Part shown: in pieces, positions 25,201 to 36,555 of the stretch
Layout of the letters: each line of letters begins with the position of its first letter
Numbering within the stretch: position 1 is the stretch's first letter
Assembly: GCA_028671895.1 (NCBI GenBank)
Contig: CM053796.1
Coordinates: 28,084,860 to 28,148,859, forward strand
Source: Oenanthe sinensis
Taxonomy: Eukaryota > Streptophyta > Magnoliopsida > Apiales > Apiaceae
Direction: 5' to 3'
Length of the DNA: 64,000 nt
The notes under the pieces: generated by a model
Told to the model about the DNA's origin: nothing
Seen by the model: the letters and a program-made list of their open reading frames with translations, nothing else
Databases searched by the model: none
Translations under genes and position numbers: made by a program

Positions 25201-26526
25201 TATTACTCCGTTACAAAATTAGACAAACATGTTAGACTAAATATATGAAGCAACTACAGTGAATACTCATAAATGTTTCCTCAGGCTAATGATAATTACA
25301 ACTAACAGCCCACTTCAATACATATAAGAGGATGAATTTTATTTTACCTGATATTCATTACGTAAACCAAGCATACACGGTGTATTGGCATGCGGTAAAG
25401 AGGTAATAGAAAAATATATACCACATGTTTGAATATCAATGATGCATATGGTAATTCACATACGAGGAGGAACCAAGTCTGCCAGTGTGTAGTCCTCCCA
25501 AGCCAATTACACAAGCCTCTTATTTAATGTATATCTATTGCTGCCATGCTGGATCAAGCATGTACTATTCTAATGAAGATTAAATATATTGCAGGTTCCG
25601 GAGACAACAAATCAAGTTGCACGGATGTCAGTTTCGGCACAACAGGATTTGCCATACAAGGAAATAGCTAACCATTGCGAGAACCTTCAGATGGGAAAGC
25701 ACCAGAAAATGTTAAGCTTAGCAAGTGGCCTAAATAATAAAGGATTCTTAATTGACTTCTCTGGAGAAGATCACAACCAGGAAACAGCTATTGTAACATA
25801 TCCTCAAGTGCAGCAACATACCTATCGGGTAAATTGTTAAATTATAGTACTTATTTTCTATAAAACATTCCGAAAGGTTACTTCATGAGAATTTAATAGA
25901 GGAAGTATAAAACCTAGTTTATTTAATCTATACGCAGAAGTACTTATCAGAATGAAGTGATTAATTACCCTCAAGGTCCTTGTTATTATATACCATTAGG
26001 ATCAAATTCACGAGAAATCGACGTTGATAAACAATATCAAACATTAATGTGAAAAACACAAACAATTAACACGGAAATACCAATCCACTTAATATGAAAA
26101 TCATACTAGAATAAAGTCATGCCCTCACTCAACACTCTTAAATACAAGCACTCTCAGCTTGACACAAAAACACTCTCTTCTGTATCTCTCGCATAACTCT
26201 CTAGTTTTTGCATTTTCTGAAAGCTCTACAACTATCTATATTTTGGGGCACCACAATTATTCGAATCTTAACATATTATACTTTTCTGGATATGAATTCT
26301 TTCACAATTAACGATGGTGTATGATATATGCATGATCCCTTGATTGTTTTTATTATAATTGCAGGCTGGCAATCCATTTGTTGATTTTAGCTTGAATGAC
26401 AACTCTCAGATTCAAAATGCTTTTGCTCCAACGCAATGTGCAACTGAGTATCAACATTATCCCAACGCTTTTAAATTACCTGCTTCAAGCCCGTATGATA
26501 ACTTTCTCAAGGCCGCTGGTAGTTAG
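16242..26526 (+). CDS. EFR3-like / SEMI-ROLLED LEAF 2-like protein (EFOP), 1008 aa
   Basis: Nineteen exons join in frame: 16242-16376, 17951-18025, 18196-18311, 19034-19148, 19279-19407, 19820-19867, 20014-20171, 20435-20631, 20760-21052, 21207-21362, 21442-21834, 21940-22089, 22482-22557, 23919-24046, 24201-24401, 24519-24659, 24747-24866, 25595-25828 and 26365-26526. They sum to 3027 bases. Plant EFR3 proteins (EFOP) are peripheral plasma-membrane anchors of the PI4-kinase alpha complex. The N terminus MGVISRTIIPSCGELCYFC has the cysteine cluster (C12, C16, C19) expected to be S-acylated, followed by a basic stretch. The rest is helical ARM/HEAT-like with family marks such as LCEYAAKNP, MFNFEGLIPKLC and AFPEALFHQLLLAM. 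The C-terminal third is low-complexity and ends NFLKAAGS. The exon 10 donor could be six bases upstream as a GC donor. A uORF precedes it. Confidence 0.93.
16961..17256 (-). mobile_element. TRIM retrotransposon in EFR3 intron 1
   Basis: On the minus strand the 5' LTR is 17256-17182 (TGTTTAAATAATATAAG to CACTCAACA). It is followed by the primer-binding site TGGTATCAGAG (about 17181-17171), matching the 3' end of initiator Met tRNA, then about 140 bp of non-coding DNA. A polypurine tract GAGTGAGGGGGAA precedes the 3' LTR 17037-16961 (TGTTAAAG to ACTCAACA). The LTRs are only 75-77 bp. Flanking five bases TCTGC and CCTGC match at four of five, a near-intact target duplication. It has no coding capacity, so it is a terminal-repeat retrotransposon in miniature. 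Confidence 0.88.
20196..20400. mobile_element. Stowaway-like MITE remnant in EFR3 intron 7
   Basis: CTCCCTCCATCCCCCATAAG opens an AT-rich stretch with inverted blocks (TTTTTTGTAAAAAAATGCA and TGCATTTTACAAAAAATG). The right terminus is not clear. It lies wholly within the intron between exons 7 and 8. Confidence 0.4.
22590..23345. mobile_element. Non-autonomous DNA element (hAT-like) in EFR3 intron 13
   Basis: Intron 13 (22558-23918) is swollen by a segment starting AAGGCTATCAATGACAAGCCGAG and ending TATGAATGGCCCTG, roughly inverted ends. It is rich in GAGCTCGG / CTCGAGC-type subterminal motifs around an AT core, like decayed hAT elements in plants. No transposase. A 16-T run follows at about 23351. 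Confidence 0.45.
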
Positions 26527-26945
26527 TGATCTTTCACTGGCAACGTCGTTAGAAAGGTGTACATTGCAGTGGATTTACGGATATAAAGGTGAAGGAAAGC
26601 TCTCAAGTTCCAATCTGTAACAAAAGGTGTAGTTCTTGCAAGAGCTGAATTACTTGGCAAGCTAAGTGCATTTTCTTCACTAGTTAATTTGGAATTTTGC
26701 AGGGAGGAAAATTATTATTTTTTTCATGGTTTGTTTTTTTTGAGTGTATAAAGAGATTATGATGTCGTCCTTTTTGAAGAGAAGCATAATATATAGCAAA
26801 AGTGAAGTTCTTGAGTATAAATGATGTTTATATTTGGAACTTTGAGGGCTTTGATTGTGTGGGTTCTAGGCTGATGTAATTTCTAAATGTTGTATGCTAC
26901 GGGTATTTGTACAACATGTTATGAATGACATTATGTTTGAACTCT
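26527..26945 (+). other. 3' UTR and flank of the EFR3-like gene
   Basis: Follows the TAG at 26524-26526. It is U-rich with no further coding. The polyadenylation site cannot be fixed; AATGACATT/ATTATG-type sequence near 26925 is compatible with an end there. Confidence 0.4.
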
Positions 26946-26994
26946 ATGATATATTACTGGGTTATTAACATTTTAACCCTTTAAATTTATTACT

Positions 26995-27890
26995 TTTTTT
27001 CAAGAGAAAGAACATTTTCATTAATGATAATCAAAAGTATCCTTACAAAGAGGGCTTTCAAGCCAATACGGAATAAAAAACGAAATAAACCTATTAGCAT
27101 TGGAACGGGCATTTCTTGCAATAGCATGAGCCACACGTACCGTTCGCTCATCTAGGAATAAAATCGACCTGAAAATCTCTTCGGTCTTTTAGTAACACTC
27201 TACAATTTTCAATGATTTCTCCAAATTCAGATAAGTCCGGTTTCCTAGCCTGGAGCGCATTAACAATCAACTGGGCATCCGTTTCAAAACTCACCTCCTC
27301 CCAACCCAAACTAACAACCCATCCCAAACTAACAACCCACCGAATACCTTCTCTTATCGCAACAGCTTAATTTGGCAATCTTAGAATCAATAACGTCAAC
27401 TAGAAGATCACTCATGTATGCCACAAAAGAGCCATCATCCCGCCTCATGCAACATCATTCCAACACTGCTGCAATTATCTGTTTCAAACACACCCGCATC
27501 GATGTTACACTTCAGCCGACCCCGAGCAGGCCGCTGCATGCCACCACTGAACAGCCCCGCTTCGAGCAATCGCAGGAACCTGCCACTGCACTGCCTGGGC
27601 AGTCCTCCACTCGGCCAGAAAACTGTTTGCCGACGTTACTGCCCTCTCCGGCGATAGGTGTTGAACAACCAACAATAACCCAACAAGTCGTCGCATACTC
27701 ACATCCCGAAAATAAATGCCAACTATGCTCCACGTCGCCAATACACAAAGGACAGGCAATGGTGATGTCAATAGGTCTTCCCCATAAACGCACACGAGTC
27801 GGTAACACGCCACTACAAAGCTTCCGGAGAAAGAACTTAATCTTGGGAGGGATATTCAAACTCCAAATCTTTTGCCAATGAGGTTGGCCC
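26995..27890 (-). pseudogene. LINE (L1 clade) 3' fragment: zf-RVT and RNase H relic
   Basis: Read on the minus strand, 27859 downward encodes NIPPKIKFFLRKLCSG, then CPLC and HSWHLFSGC, the zinc-finger-like linker (zf-RVT) of plant L1 reverse transcriptases. Further on, broken frames give an RNase H-like domain: a D-A start near 27500, 'SFETDAQLIVNAL' near 27280 and a late 'VDFIPR' near 27150. An 18-bp internal duplication lies near 27290-27330. The element ends with an A run at about 26995-27003. Frameshifts and stops make it dead. The upstream half of the same LINE is probably 32023-32400. Confidence 0.8.
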
Positions 27891-27899
27891 GGTGTAAAA

Positions 27900-28900
27900 A
27901 TAAATAATATATTTGTGACTATTGATAGGTATAATATTAGTGTATAATTATATATATTTATTTTCTATTTTTATGCTTAGTTTGTGTTTATTTTAATTAT
28001 GCAGATATTTAGAAGATATTAAAGATTTGTCAATTAAAAGGAGATGTCTGCACTGAAAATGAGTTAGCAGAATCGTGATAAATCAAGTAAGAATCATCTA
28101 TTCAGGGAAAGCTGAGCAATCAAATAATCAAAAGGATTATTGTAAATAAATAAAAATATCTTTGTAATTAATTTTCCCTTATAATTGTTTTAGTATAAAT
28201 AGATATGCTAGATCTTTTATATTCATCGATCTTTTTCATTGTATTTTTACTGTTTCTCTAGCATAATTGTTCATTTTCCCATATACTCAAGGCTTATTCA
28301 ATAAAATCCAAGTTCCATCTACAATTACTAGTATGAGTTTCTTTACTTTTATCATGATTGTCTCAATGATACTAGGTTAAAAGTCCTTTTCTAAAGGTTG
28401 AATGTAGTCGGACTAAACAGACATGAATTTCGTGGTGTATGTGCTTAATTGTGATGTATTTATTTTATTACTTATCTCCAATATCTTGTCTATGTGAATA
28501 ATTTCATGCGAGCAACACAAGTAGAGTTGAGAATTTGTATAGTAAGGATCCATTTGATTTTGAGAATTGATTCAATTTATAATATTTTTACTAAGTGATT
28601 TTTACCATTTTTAAATAATATTTGATTTGGAATCATTGGTTATCTTTATTCCGAATACTTATGTATTTAATTGTTAATAAAAATTAATATTTAAATTACA
28701 CCATGATTTTTATGTGTTGAGTCGATGAACCCGTCCTTCAGATTTCTTGATTATTGATATTTTTTAATACTAGTTTAATTTGTTTTATATATTAAAATTT
28801 TAATTCGCGTTCTCTACGGTTCGACCCGTACTTGCATTTATACTCACATACACCCGTGCCCTTATTGTTTTTATTATTTAAAAGATTTTTATCAACAAAT
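27900..28900 (+). mobile_element. Possible solo LTR of a Ty3 (Tat/Athila-like) element
   Basis: A non-coding stretch begins near TTGATAGGTATAA and ends near TTTTATCAACA (short inverted tips). It contains TTCTCTACGGTTCGACCCGTACTT near 28806, in the style of the R/U5 end of Tat/Athila LTRs. No internal region or primer site follows, because the copia LTR starts at 28918. Exact ends are uncertain. Confidence 0.35.
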
Positions 28901-28917
28901 ATCATATATAATAGATA

Positions 28918-29215
28918 TGTGTGGATAATTCTAGAATAATCTTGGTACATGTATTTTTATTTGTATTTTCTATATTCAATGTATTGGTCTAAGTGCATGT
29001 AATCTCTAGAACTACCCATAGAATGTTCTAGTGAGTCTCTTGAAGTCTAGGAGTCTTTCAACATTTAAATAAAGGTCTAGATCCTTCCATGAAGTGCTAT
29101 ATAAAGGCTTGTACCAAGTCATTTGTGATCAAGTCATTTTCAAGCAATATATTTTATGTAAATACTTCTTCTCCTAACTTGAGTTGTGTGAGTTTGTGAG
29201 AAATCATTTCTTCCA
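28918..29215 (+). mobile_element. 5' LTR of truncated copia element 1
   Basis: It starts TGTGTGGATAATTCTAG, contains a TATATAAAGGCTTG promoter box near 29100 and ends CATTTCTTCCA. Seven bases later comes TGGTATCAATAGCC at 29222, a degraded initiator-Met primer-binding site. Length is about 298 bp. No matching 3' LTR is present, because the element is cut at about 32022. Confidence 0.7.
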
Positions 29216-29235
29216 AAAAAGTGGTATCAATAGCC

Positions 29236-32022
29236 AAAGGTTCTACTTTTCTTCAAAGAAGGATTGTATTTCAAGAAGAAGGAGATTATTGAAAATGGAA
29301 TGTCTCAATGGCAAATGCCAAAATTTATCAAAGATAATTATGAGAATTGATGCATTCGAATGAAGGCGATCCTCGGTGCAAATGACGTGGGGGATATCGT
29401 GGAGAAAGGATTTGTGGTGCCGGAAAATGAAGCAAATTTGAATCAAGCTAAAAAGATCAACTACAAACCCAAATGAAGAAGTATCAAAATGCGATCATGA
29501 TCATTCATCAATGTTTGGATGATTCTATGTTACAAAAGGTGGCTTCTGCAACAACATCAAAGAAATTTTAGGATATTCTTAAAGCTTCTTTTAGTGGATA
29601 TGCTAAAGTGAAAAGAGTTCGGCTACAAACACTTCGTGGTGAGTTTAAGGCTTTCAAGAGTCTTGACTATAGTCGACCAAATGAAAAGCAATGGAGAAGA
29701 GGTAAATGATATTCGTGTTATAGAAAAAATTATTCGTTCACTTGATCCCAAATTTGATTACAAAGTTGTGGCAATCGAGGAGACTAAAGATATAGATGAA
29801 ATGAGTATTGATGAACTCATGGGATCACTACAAGCCCATGAAGAAAAATTATTGAAGAGGAATGAGCTAGTTAAACAAGCCTTGCAAGTAAAATTATATT
29901 TTAAAAATAATGATGGAAGATACATGAGGAGCCAAATGGGTCATGGACAAGGACGATGACGAGGACATGGATTTGTACATGGACAAGGAAGATGACGTGG
30001 TCAACAAAGAGATGAAAATCAAAAAGAAGAATGAGACAAGAATTTCAAGAGGTCGTGGAAGAGGAAAATACATTTCAAAGTGTGATAAATCTAATGTTAA
30101 ATGTTACAATTGTCAAAAGTTTGGTCATTATGCTTCTGAGTGCCGCACATCAAAATATTAAGTGGAGGAGAGAATTAATCTAGTCGAAGACAAAGACAAC
30201 GTTGATGAACCCACTTTGCATCTAACATAAAAAGGAGAAGAAAGTTGTGAAGATAATTTATGGTATCTTGATAATGGCGTAAGTTATCATATGTGTGGCA
30301 ATAAAAATTTGTTTGTGGATCTTGGTGAGAATGTGAATGGAAAACTCATTTTTGGAGACTCTTTGGGAGTGTCCGTCAAAGGCAAAGGTAACATCTTGAT
30401 TCGCTTGAAAAATGGAGATCATATTTATATTTCTTGTGTTTATTATGTGCCTAACATGAAAAATAATATCTTGAGTTTGGGTCAACTTATGGAGAAAGGC
30501 TTCACCATCATCATGAATGATGGATTTCTTAACTTAAGAGATTCTAGTGAAAATTTAATTGCTAAGATGTCTATGACCAAGAATCATATGTTTATTATGA
30601 AGATTCAAAATGATTTTGCTAAATGCTTAAAGTCTTGTGTTAGAGATTCTTCTTGGCTTTGGCATCTTAGGTTGGGGCACTTAAATTTTGAAGGACTAAA
30701 TTCACTATCAAAGAGGCATATGGTGAATGGATTGCCTCACATTAATCATGCAAATCAACTTTGTGAAGGATGTCTCTTTGGAAAGCAATCAAGAAGGAGT
30801 TTTCCAAAGGAGTCTATGACAAGAGCAAGGGAGCCGCTAGAACTTATTCATTCGGATGTATGTGGACCTTTCAATCCTCCATCTTTTAGTAAGAATCGTT
30901 ATTTCTTACTATTCATTGATGATTTTAGCCGCAAGACATGAGTGTACTTTCTCAGGATAAATATTAAGTGTTTGAATGCTTCAAGAAATTCAAAGCTCAA
31001 GTTGAAAAAGAAAGTGGCTACCAAATTAATAAAAGTTATTCGTTCCGATCGAGGAGGTGAATTTAATTGAAGTGAATTCTTGAATTTTTATGAAAACCAT
31101 GGAATAAGAAGACCTGCAAAGGTTCCAAGATCACCTCAACAAAATGGGGTGGAGGAGAAAAAAATAGAAGCATTCTTAACATGGCTTGAAGTATGTTAAA
31201 GAGAAAGAAGAAGTCTAAGGAATTTGGGCCGAAGCGGTGGATTGTGCTGTTTACTTATCAAATCGATGTCCCACAAGAAGTTTTCATGACATGACTCCAC
31301 ACAAGCATGGAAAGGGAAGAGGCCAACTATTACTCACTTACGAGTTTTTGGAAGCATAGCTTATGCACATGTCGATGATGAGAAATAGACAAAGTTGGAA
31401 GAAAAAAGTGAGAAGTATGTATTTGTTGGCTATGATGCAAGAGCAAAGGGTTACAAGCTTTACAACCCCATCAATGGAAAAATTGATATTAGTCGTGATG
31501 TTGTATTTGACGAAGCAAGTTCATGGGATTGGGGCAATACACATGAAAGTTATAATTTCTTCCCATTTGTTGATGAAGAAGATAATGAAGAAAATTTTGA
31601 GCAATATATTACTCCTCCCACATCACCACGAGCAACAAGAGATAGACAAGTAACTCCATCATCTTCATCAAGTGATAGTGACGAGACTACACCAAGACGT
31701 ACAAGAAGACTTCAAGATATATATGATGAAACGAAAGTGGTTCCCCCAATTTCTGACTTAACTCTTCTTTGTCTCTTTGCGGAAACCGAGCCAACAAATT
31801 TTAAAGAAGCCATTAATGATGCCAAATGGAGGAAAGCAATGGACGATGAGATAGAGTCTATCAAGAAAAATGACACATGGGAGTTAACAACACTTCCAAA
31901 AGGAGAAAAAGTTATTGGTGTGAAATGGGTATACAAAGTGAAGAAAAATGCTCAAGGTAAGATTAGTGGCCAAAGGCTACAATCAAAGACATGGAATTGA
32001 TTATGACAAAATATTCACACCG
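29236..32022 (+). pseudogene. Copia element 1 (Tork/Tnt1-like) gag-pol, broken and 3'-truncated
   Basis: Order of domains is gag (29250-29960, several frame breaks), a zinc knuckle CYNCQKFGHYASEC near 30105, protease, GAG-pre-integrase and integrase (30291-31330), integrase C terminus (31395-31580) and the start of reverse transcriptase (31790-32000; GVKWVYKVK). The protease active site reads D-N-G-V instead of D-T/S-G-A. Integrase has WHLRLGHLN, CEGCLFGK and ELIHSDVCGPF, then a stop near 30940 and further shifts. RT stops in the region just before the catalytic part, where LINE sequence of opposite strand begins. It cannot be autonomous. Confidence 0.85.
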
Positions 32023-32400
32023 ATCACACACTTGAACTTGCACAATATCCACACTTGAATGCGCACTAGGAATAAAGTTCTCATCACTAGTCAACCACGA
32101 ATCTGACCAAACTTTCACACTACGCCCATTTTCAATATGCCACCGAATACCCAATTTCAACAAATTAATAGAACTCCACACACTCTTCCAAACAAAACTA
32201 GATCTATTGACTAATTTGGAAGAAATGAAAGCAACACGAAGAAAATATTTGGCTTTGAACATATGACTAACCAAGGTATGCGGGTTATTGATTACCAACC
32301 TTGTTTCCCAAACAAAGATAAATTGGTTCCCTAAGATCCCGGAATCCAAGTCCTTCAGTTTATTTGCGGTTCTCTCTTTTAAAAAATCCAAACATTTAAG
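32023..32400 (-). pseudogene. LINE RT C-terminal fragment (upstream half of nested LINE)
   Basis: The minus strand from 32391 reads through a 142-codon open frame with LINE marks: CLDFLKERTA, NNPHTLVSHMFKAKYF, SSFVWKSVWSS, LLKLGIRW and NGRSVKVWSDSWL, which lie between RT and the zf-RVT region in plant L1 elements. It stops at the junction with copia 1. The next LINE domain in order (PPKIKFF) is found at 27859 on the same strand, so the two parts look like one LINE split by later insertions, with about 100 codons missing. Confidence 0.75.
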
Positions 32401-33060
32401 AAAATATTAATTAAATAATTTTTTTATTACCCCATAATAAATTGAATTGTTTACATATTTGAATTTTTCAAACATTAAAATTAGTAATATAAGAGTATTT
32501 TTTGAAAAACATTTATATTATTATTTTGAAAGGACAATTTTTTTCTACAAAAAAGATAAATAAAAAGAGACGAATATTGTAAATTGTACATTAATAATTT
32601 ACACTTTTACAAATTTAAAAATTAAATATATATTTTTAATAATATTCCTTTCATAATTTTTACATATAACAATAATTATTAATTAAAATTGGGTTATTTG
32701 ACTTTTAAATTTCGTAGCAGGCCTGTTTTTATAAGATGGAACAAGTACTTATTATTCTAGTCTAGCTATATATATAAGAAGATTATTAAATATTCTCTTT
32801 ATCCAATTTATCTTTCTTATTTTACTTTTTTTAAAAAATTAATCAATTTTGACTGAAAATGACATCTAATATATAGTTAAAAAAACATAGTAATTATATT
32901 GTTAAAAATATATATAATTTATTTAAAAACATAAATTTTAGTTTATATTAAAAATTCGATCAATTTTAAAAAAAAAATCAAACACCACCCTTAGAAGGGG
33001 GAGATTATCTTATTTTAAAAAGAAATTAGAAGTCGTGGGCTTTTTAAATTTAATTTTCGA
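32401..33060. other. AT-rich intergenic DNA, ARF promoter side
   Basis: No gene is seen. The last 100 bases are the likely promoter of the ARF gene. No single TATA box stands out. Confidence 0.5.
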
Positions 33061-33099
33061 CGACCCTTGTGATATATTTCTCTCTCGGCACACCCGATC

Positions 33100-33134
<35 letters not shown>

Positions 33135-33159
33135 CTCTCTCGTTCGCTGCTCCCTCCAG
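33061..33159 (+). promoter_or_regulatory. ARF1 5' UTR leader exon with (CT)n tract
   Basis: A (CT)n microsatellite of about 30 bases (33103-33131) is followed by CAATCTCTCTCG and ends at CCTCCAG|GTAATT (donor at 33160). The acceptor TTTAG at 33931 is 12 bases before the start codon, giving a 5' UTR intron of about 770 bp. CT tracts and long leader introns are common in highly expressed plant genes. The transcription start is inferred. Confidence 0.6.
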
Positions 33160-33942
33160 GTAATTTAACTCTCCATTTTGGATCTCTCGTCTCTCGCACC
33201 GTCCACATCACACACACACACATGCATTTGATTTTTATTGTTAAACTGGCGTAAATTCACTTTGTTCAGATCTATATCTATATCGCTTATATCATTTTAT
33301 ATCTCGATTGCTGTTGTTGATTCTCAATTCTATAGATTTGTCACCAGGTAGTTAATTTTTTATCTCAATTTTATCAAACTAGCTTTGTTTTGGTTTCAAA
33401 TCTATATGTTTATGTTGATTTTGTGTAGCATTTGATCATGCTTACGTTTTGGCTTTTTAGGTTTTTGTAATTCTGTTATGCTATGAAATGATTGTGCTGT
33501 GTTGATAAATTGCTGTTTTACGAAAATTTTTATAGGCGGTGTATGTTTCTATTGTTTTGTAATTTATTTCCACGTGTGATTTCGATGTTTTTGTTGTTAT
33601 GTTCAATTTCACTGAATATCGAAGTGTATCGTTAATTACCAAATTACAGTTTATACGAACAATTTGTTAGGCTGCATAAGTTGCTAGCGTTTCGTAGTTT
33701 ATTTCCTTTTATGATTGGGATGATTTATCGTTACGTTTAGTCTTACTGAATATTGAATGTATTTTGAACTAAAAATATTATGCTTATGTGTGATTGTGTA
33801 TAATTACTGTTTTGAGATTTTTGGGGTTTGTATTGCAATTAGCAGTGTTTGTTTAGTACCTTTTTAATTTTAATGTCTGATTCTGTTTGCTTATTAATTT
33901 TATGATTTTTGTATTTGATTGTTTGATTTAGGATTTGCAAGG

Positions 33943-36142
33943 ATGGGGCTTTCTTTCACCAAGCTATTCAGTCGTTTGTTTGCTAAGAAAGAGATGCGCA
34001 TACTCATGGTGGGTCTCGATGCAGCTGGTAAAACTACAATCCTTTATAAGCTCAAGCTTGGAGAGATAGTCACCACTATTCCCACCATTGGTAAGAACAA
34101 TGACTCAAAATATTGTGTTCATTTTCATGGGCTTGCTTTATATTCTAGAATAGCCGAGTTCAGATAACGAGGATATGAGATTACTTTCTTTTTTTGTGAA
34201 ATTTTAGTCCACTAGTACACACTCCATATAGCCATTGTGGTTATATGTAACTTGAGAATAACTATCTTATTCTTTTTTTTATTGTTGATGGTTGATACAC
34301 ATACATTTGTCAGGATTTAATGTGGAGACGGTGGAATATAAGAACATTAGCTTCACTGTTTGGGATGTTGGTGGTCAGGACAAGGTATGCATCCTCATTG
34401 TATTCAATTTCTGACACGCATCACTAAGCATTGTTCACAGATCATTATTATTATTAAATGGTGGATTGTTACTCGTTATTTTAAATTGACTTGTTGGTGG
34501 TACAAATTATTACATCTATTATGTAGTAGGATGATAATTTGACACTTCATTCTTGTGCACATTCCTCTGTTTTGTAATTACTCATGTAAGAACTGGAGAT
34601 GCTAGTTAATTGTTTGCACTGCAAGTTTTTGCTATTTAATATCACATTGTTAAATTTCTTCTTCTCTTCTAGTTCTGGATCATTAAAATTTTCATGTAGT
34701 AGGTTGATTTGTATCTGATACTCCTGAGGTGAAAATAAAATTCTTTGTGTTAAGATGCAAATGTCTTGTCAACTATGTTACTTGGACTTGGCTAGAAGTG
34801 TCCAACATGAATACATGTTCGAGTAATCAGACTCAACAACATTTTGAAAAATATACATATTTTTGGCGAAAAATATACATATTTTTGGCCTAAAATAAGT
34901 GTCCAAGTCCGAGTGTCCATGTTTGAGTGTCGAGTGTCCGTGTCCGACACGGTACTCTCGAAGGTAAAATGAGGAGTTCGAGTAACATAGTTTTTCAAAG
35001 TCTGTTATATAAATTAGCGCATTAAGGTGCACTTTTATGTCATAATTGTTCATAATATATTGTATGTTGTGTTTTTAATATGGTACTCTTGAAATTTTAT
35101 TGGGAAATATGAAGAGCTATGTTTCTGTTTCTGAACTGTTATATGGTTGATTTTTCATTTGAAGATCCTGAAGTGCATCATGTATCTTTTTGGGTATCTC
35201 TTTTAATTAAATAATAGAATAGAATATCTAATCTTTAGTCTTAACCTTCTCATAATTCTAGATTTAGATATTATTGGGGTATTGAAACATTACATGTTTT
35301 TTTGGTTAATGGTCAACTGCGGAAATTTAAATACCTACACACCATCAACCATCAACCATCAACCTCTTACTATGATAGTATGATTGGTGTTGCATTATGA
35401 ACTAGTGACTAGTGTAGATGACAGATTTAGTATTTAACATATTTGTATGTTGTTTCTGCAGATCCGTCCTCTCTGGAGACATTACTTTCAAAATACTCAA
35501 GGGCTCATCTTTGTTGTTGATAGTAATGATCGTGATCGTGTGGTTGAAGCAAGGGATGAACTGCACAGAATGCTGAATGAGGTAATAAGACATCCCACTT
35601 GTTTTGGTGACCAGCCTTGATTATACTGATCTCCGCTTGACTAAACAGATAATTCTAAATTTCCCCCCTAAACCGAGAATCATCAAAATTAGAAATATGT
35701 TGGAAATTTGAAGTTTATGAATCATGGTGAACATTGCAGGATGAGTTAAGAGATGCCGTGCTACTTGTATTTGCCAACAAACAAGATCTCCCTAATGCAA
35801 TGAATGCTGCTGAGATTACTGATAAACTCGGTCTTCACTCTCTCCGCCAGCGCCACTGGTAAATTATTAGCCCCTCTCTTCAGCTCCCCTTTATCTTATA
35901 GTCAACCTCTCCCTGATAATAATTTTGATTTTATGTTGCAGGTATATCCAAAGCACTTGTGCCACTTCGGGTGAAGGGTTGTATGAGGGGCTAGACTGGC
36001 TCTCAAACAATATTGCTAACAAGGTATGCTTGTTGTGGTAATGGGCATGCCATAACTGTCAATTGTTCCTACTTAATGTTAACTAAACTGCAAATACAGC
36101 GGTCATATCTTAATGTTCTTGTAATTTAAATTGCAGGCATAG
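33943..36142 (+). CDS. ARF1: ADP-ribosylation factor 1 (ARF1-type GTPase), 181 aa
   Basis: Six coding exons join in frame: 33943-34090, 34314-34384, 35462-35581, 35740-35858, 35942-36023 and 36137-36142, total 546 bases. ARF1 is a small GTPase that recruits coat proteins to Golgi and endosomal membranes. All marks are intact: Gly2 for myristoylation, P-loop GLDAAGKT (24-31), switch I with T48 in TTIPTIGFN, DVGGQD (67-72), NKQD (126-129) and the base-contacting CAT near 159. Length is exactly that of plant ARF1. As I recall Arabidopsis ARF1, this copy differs in the amphipathic helix (Thr at position 6 for Gly). The last exon is only Ala plus stop. A (CT)n leader and a long 5' UTR intron precede it. 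Confidence 0.97.
34790..34985. repeat. Short repeat with 'gagtgtccgtgtccgacac' motifs in ARF intron 2
   Basis: GTTCGAGTAA occurs at both ends (near 34817 and 34976). Between them lie a 24-bp direct duplication (AATATACATATTTTTGGC twice) and several GTGTCC/GAGTGTCC variants. It looks like a small non-autonomous element, but ends and target duplication are not defined. Confidence 0.4.
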
Positions 36143-36555
36143 TCGTCTCACTTCGAGTTTGCATAGTCCTGAAGGTCAGCTTAGAAGAGTCTTTACTGCT
36201 TTGTTGGTCAGAGATTTGTACCATCTTAATGTTGATCTTTTTTTAATACTCTGCTCGAGGTCTCTTTTCTGGAAACTGTGATTTATTTACTGTAGCTTCA
36301 GATTAATTCATATATTTTATTACCTTGTTTGCGGTATTCTCATTTGCCTTCTAATATGTATTCCAAGTACAGTCAATATTTTTCTGCTGTTGTATCCGTA
36401 GCTTTAGATTAATTCCTACACATAAATCATCAGTGACACGGGTGGATCATGGATGAGTATTGTGTTTTGCCTTTTATGAGTCTGGTTCAATACCTTAAGC
36501 TTAATAACTGAAGAAACTATTTTAACTTGGATATAAATGTTTAAGGGAAATTTTC
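36143..36555 (+). other. 3' UTR and flank of ARF1
   Basis: Follows the TAG at 36140-36142. U-rich with no coding. The poly(A) site is not determined. Confidence 0.5.
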
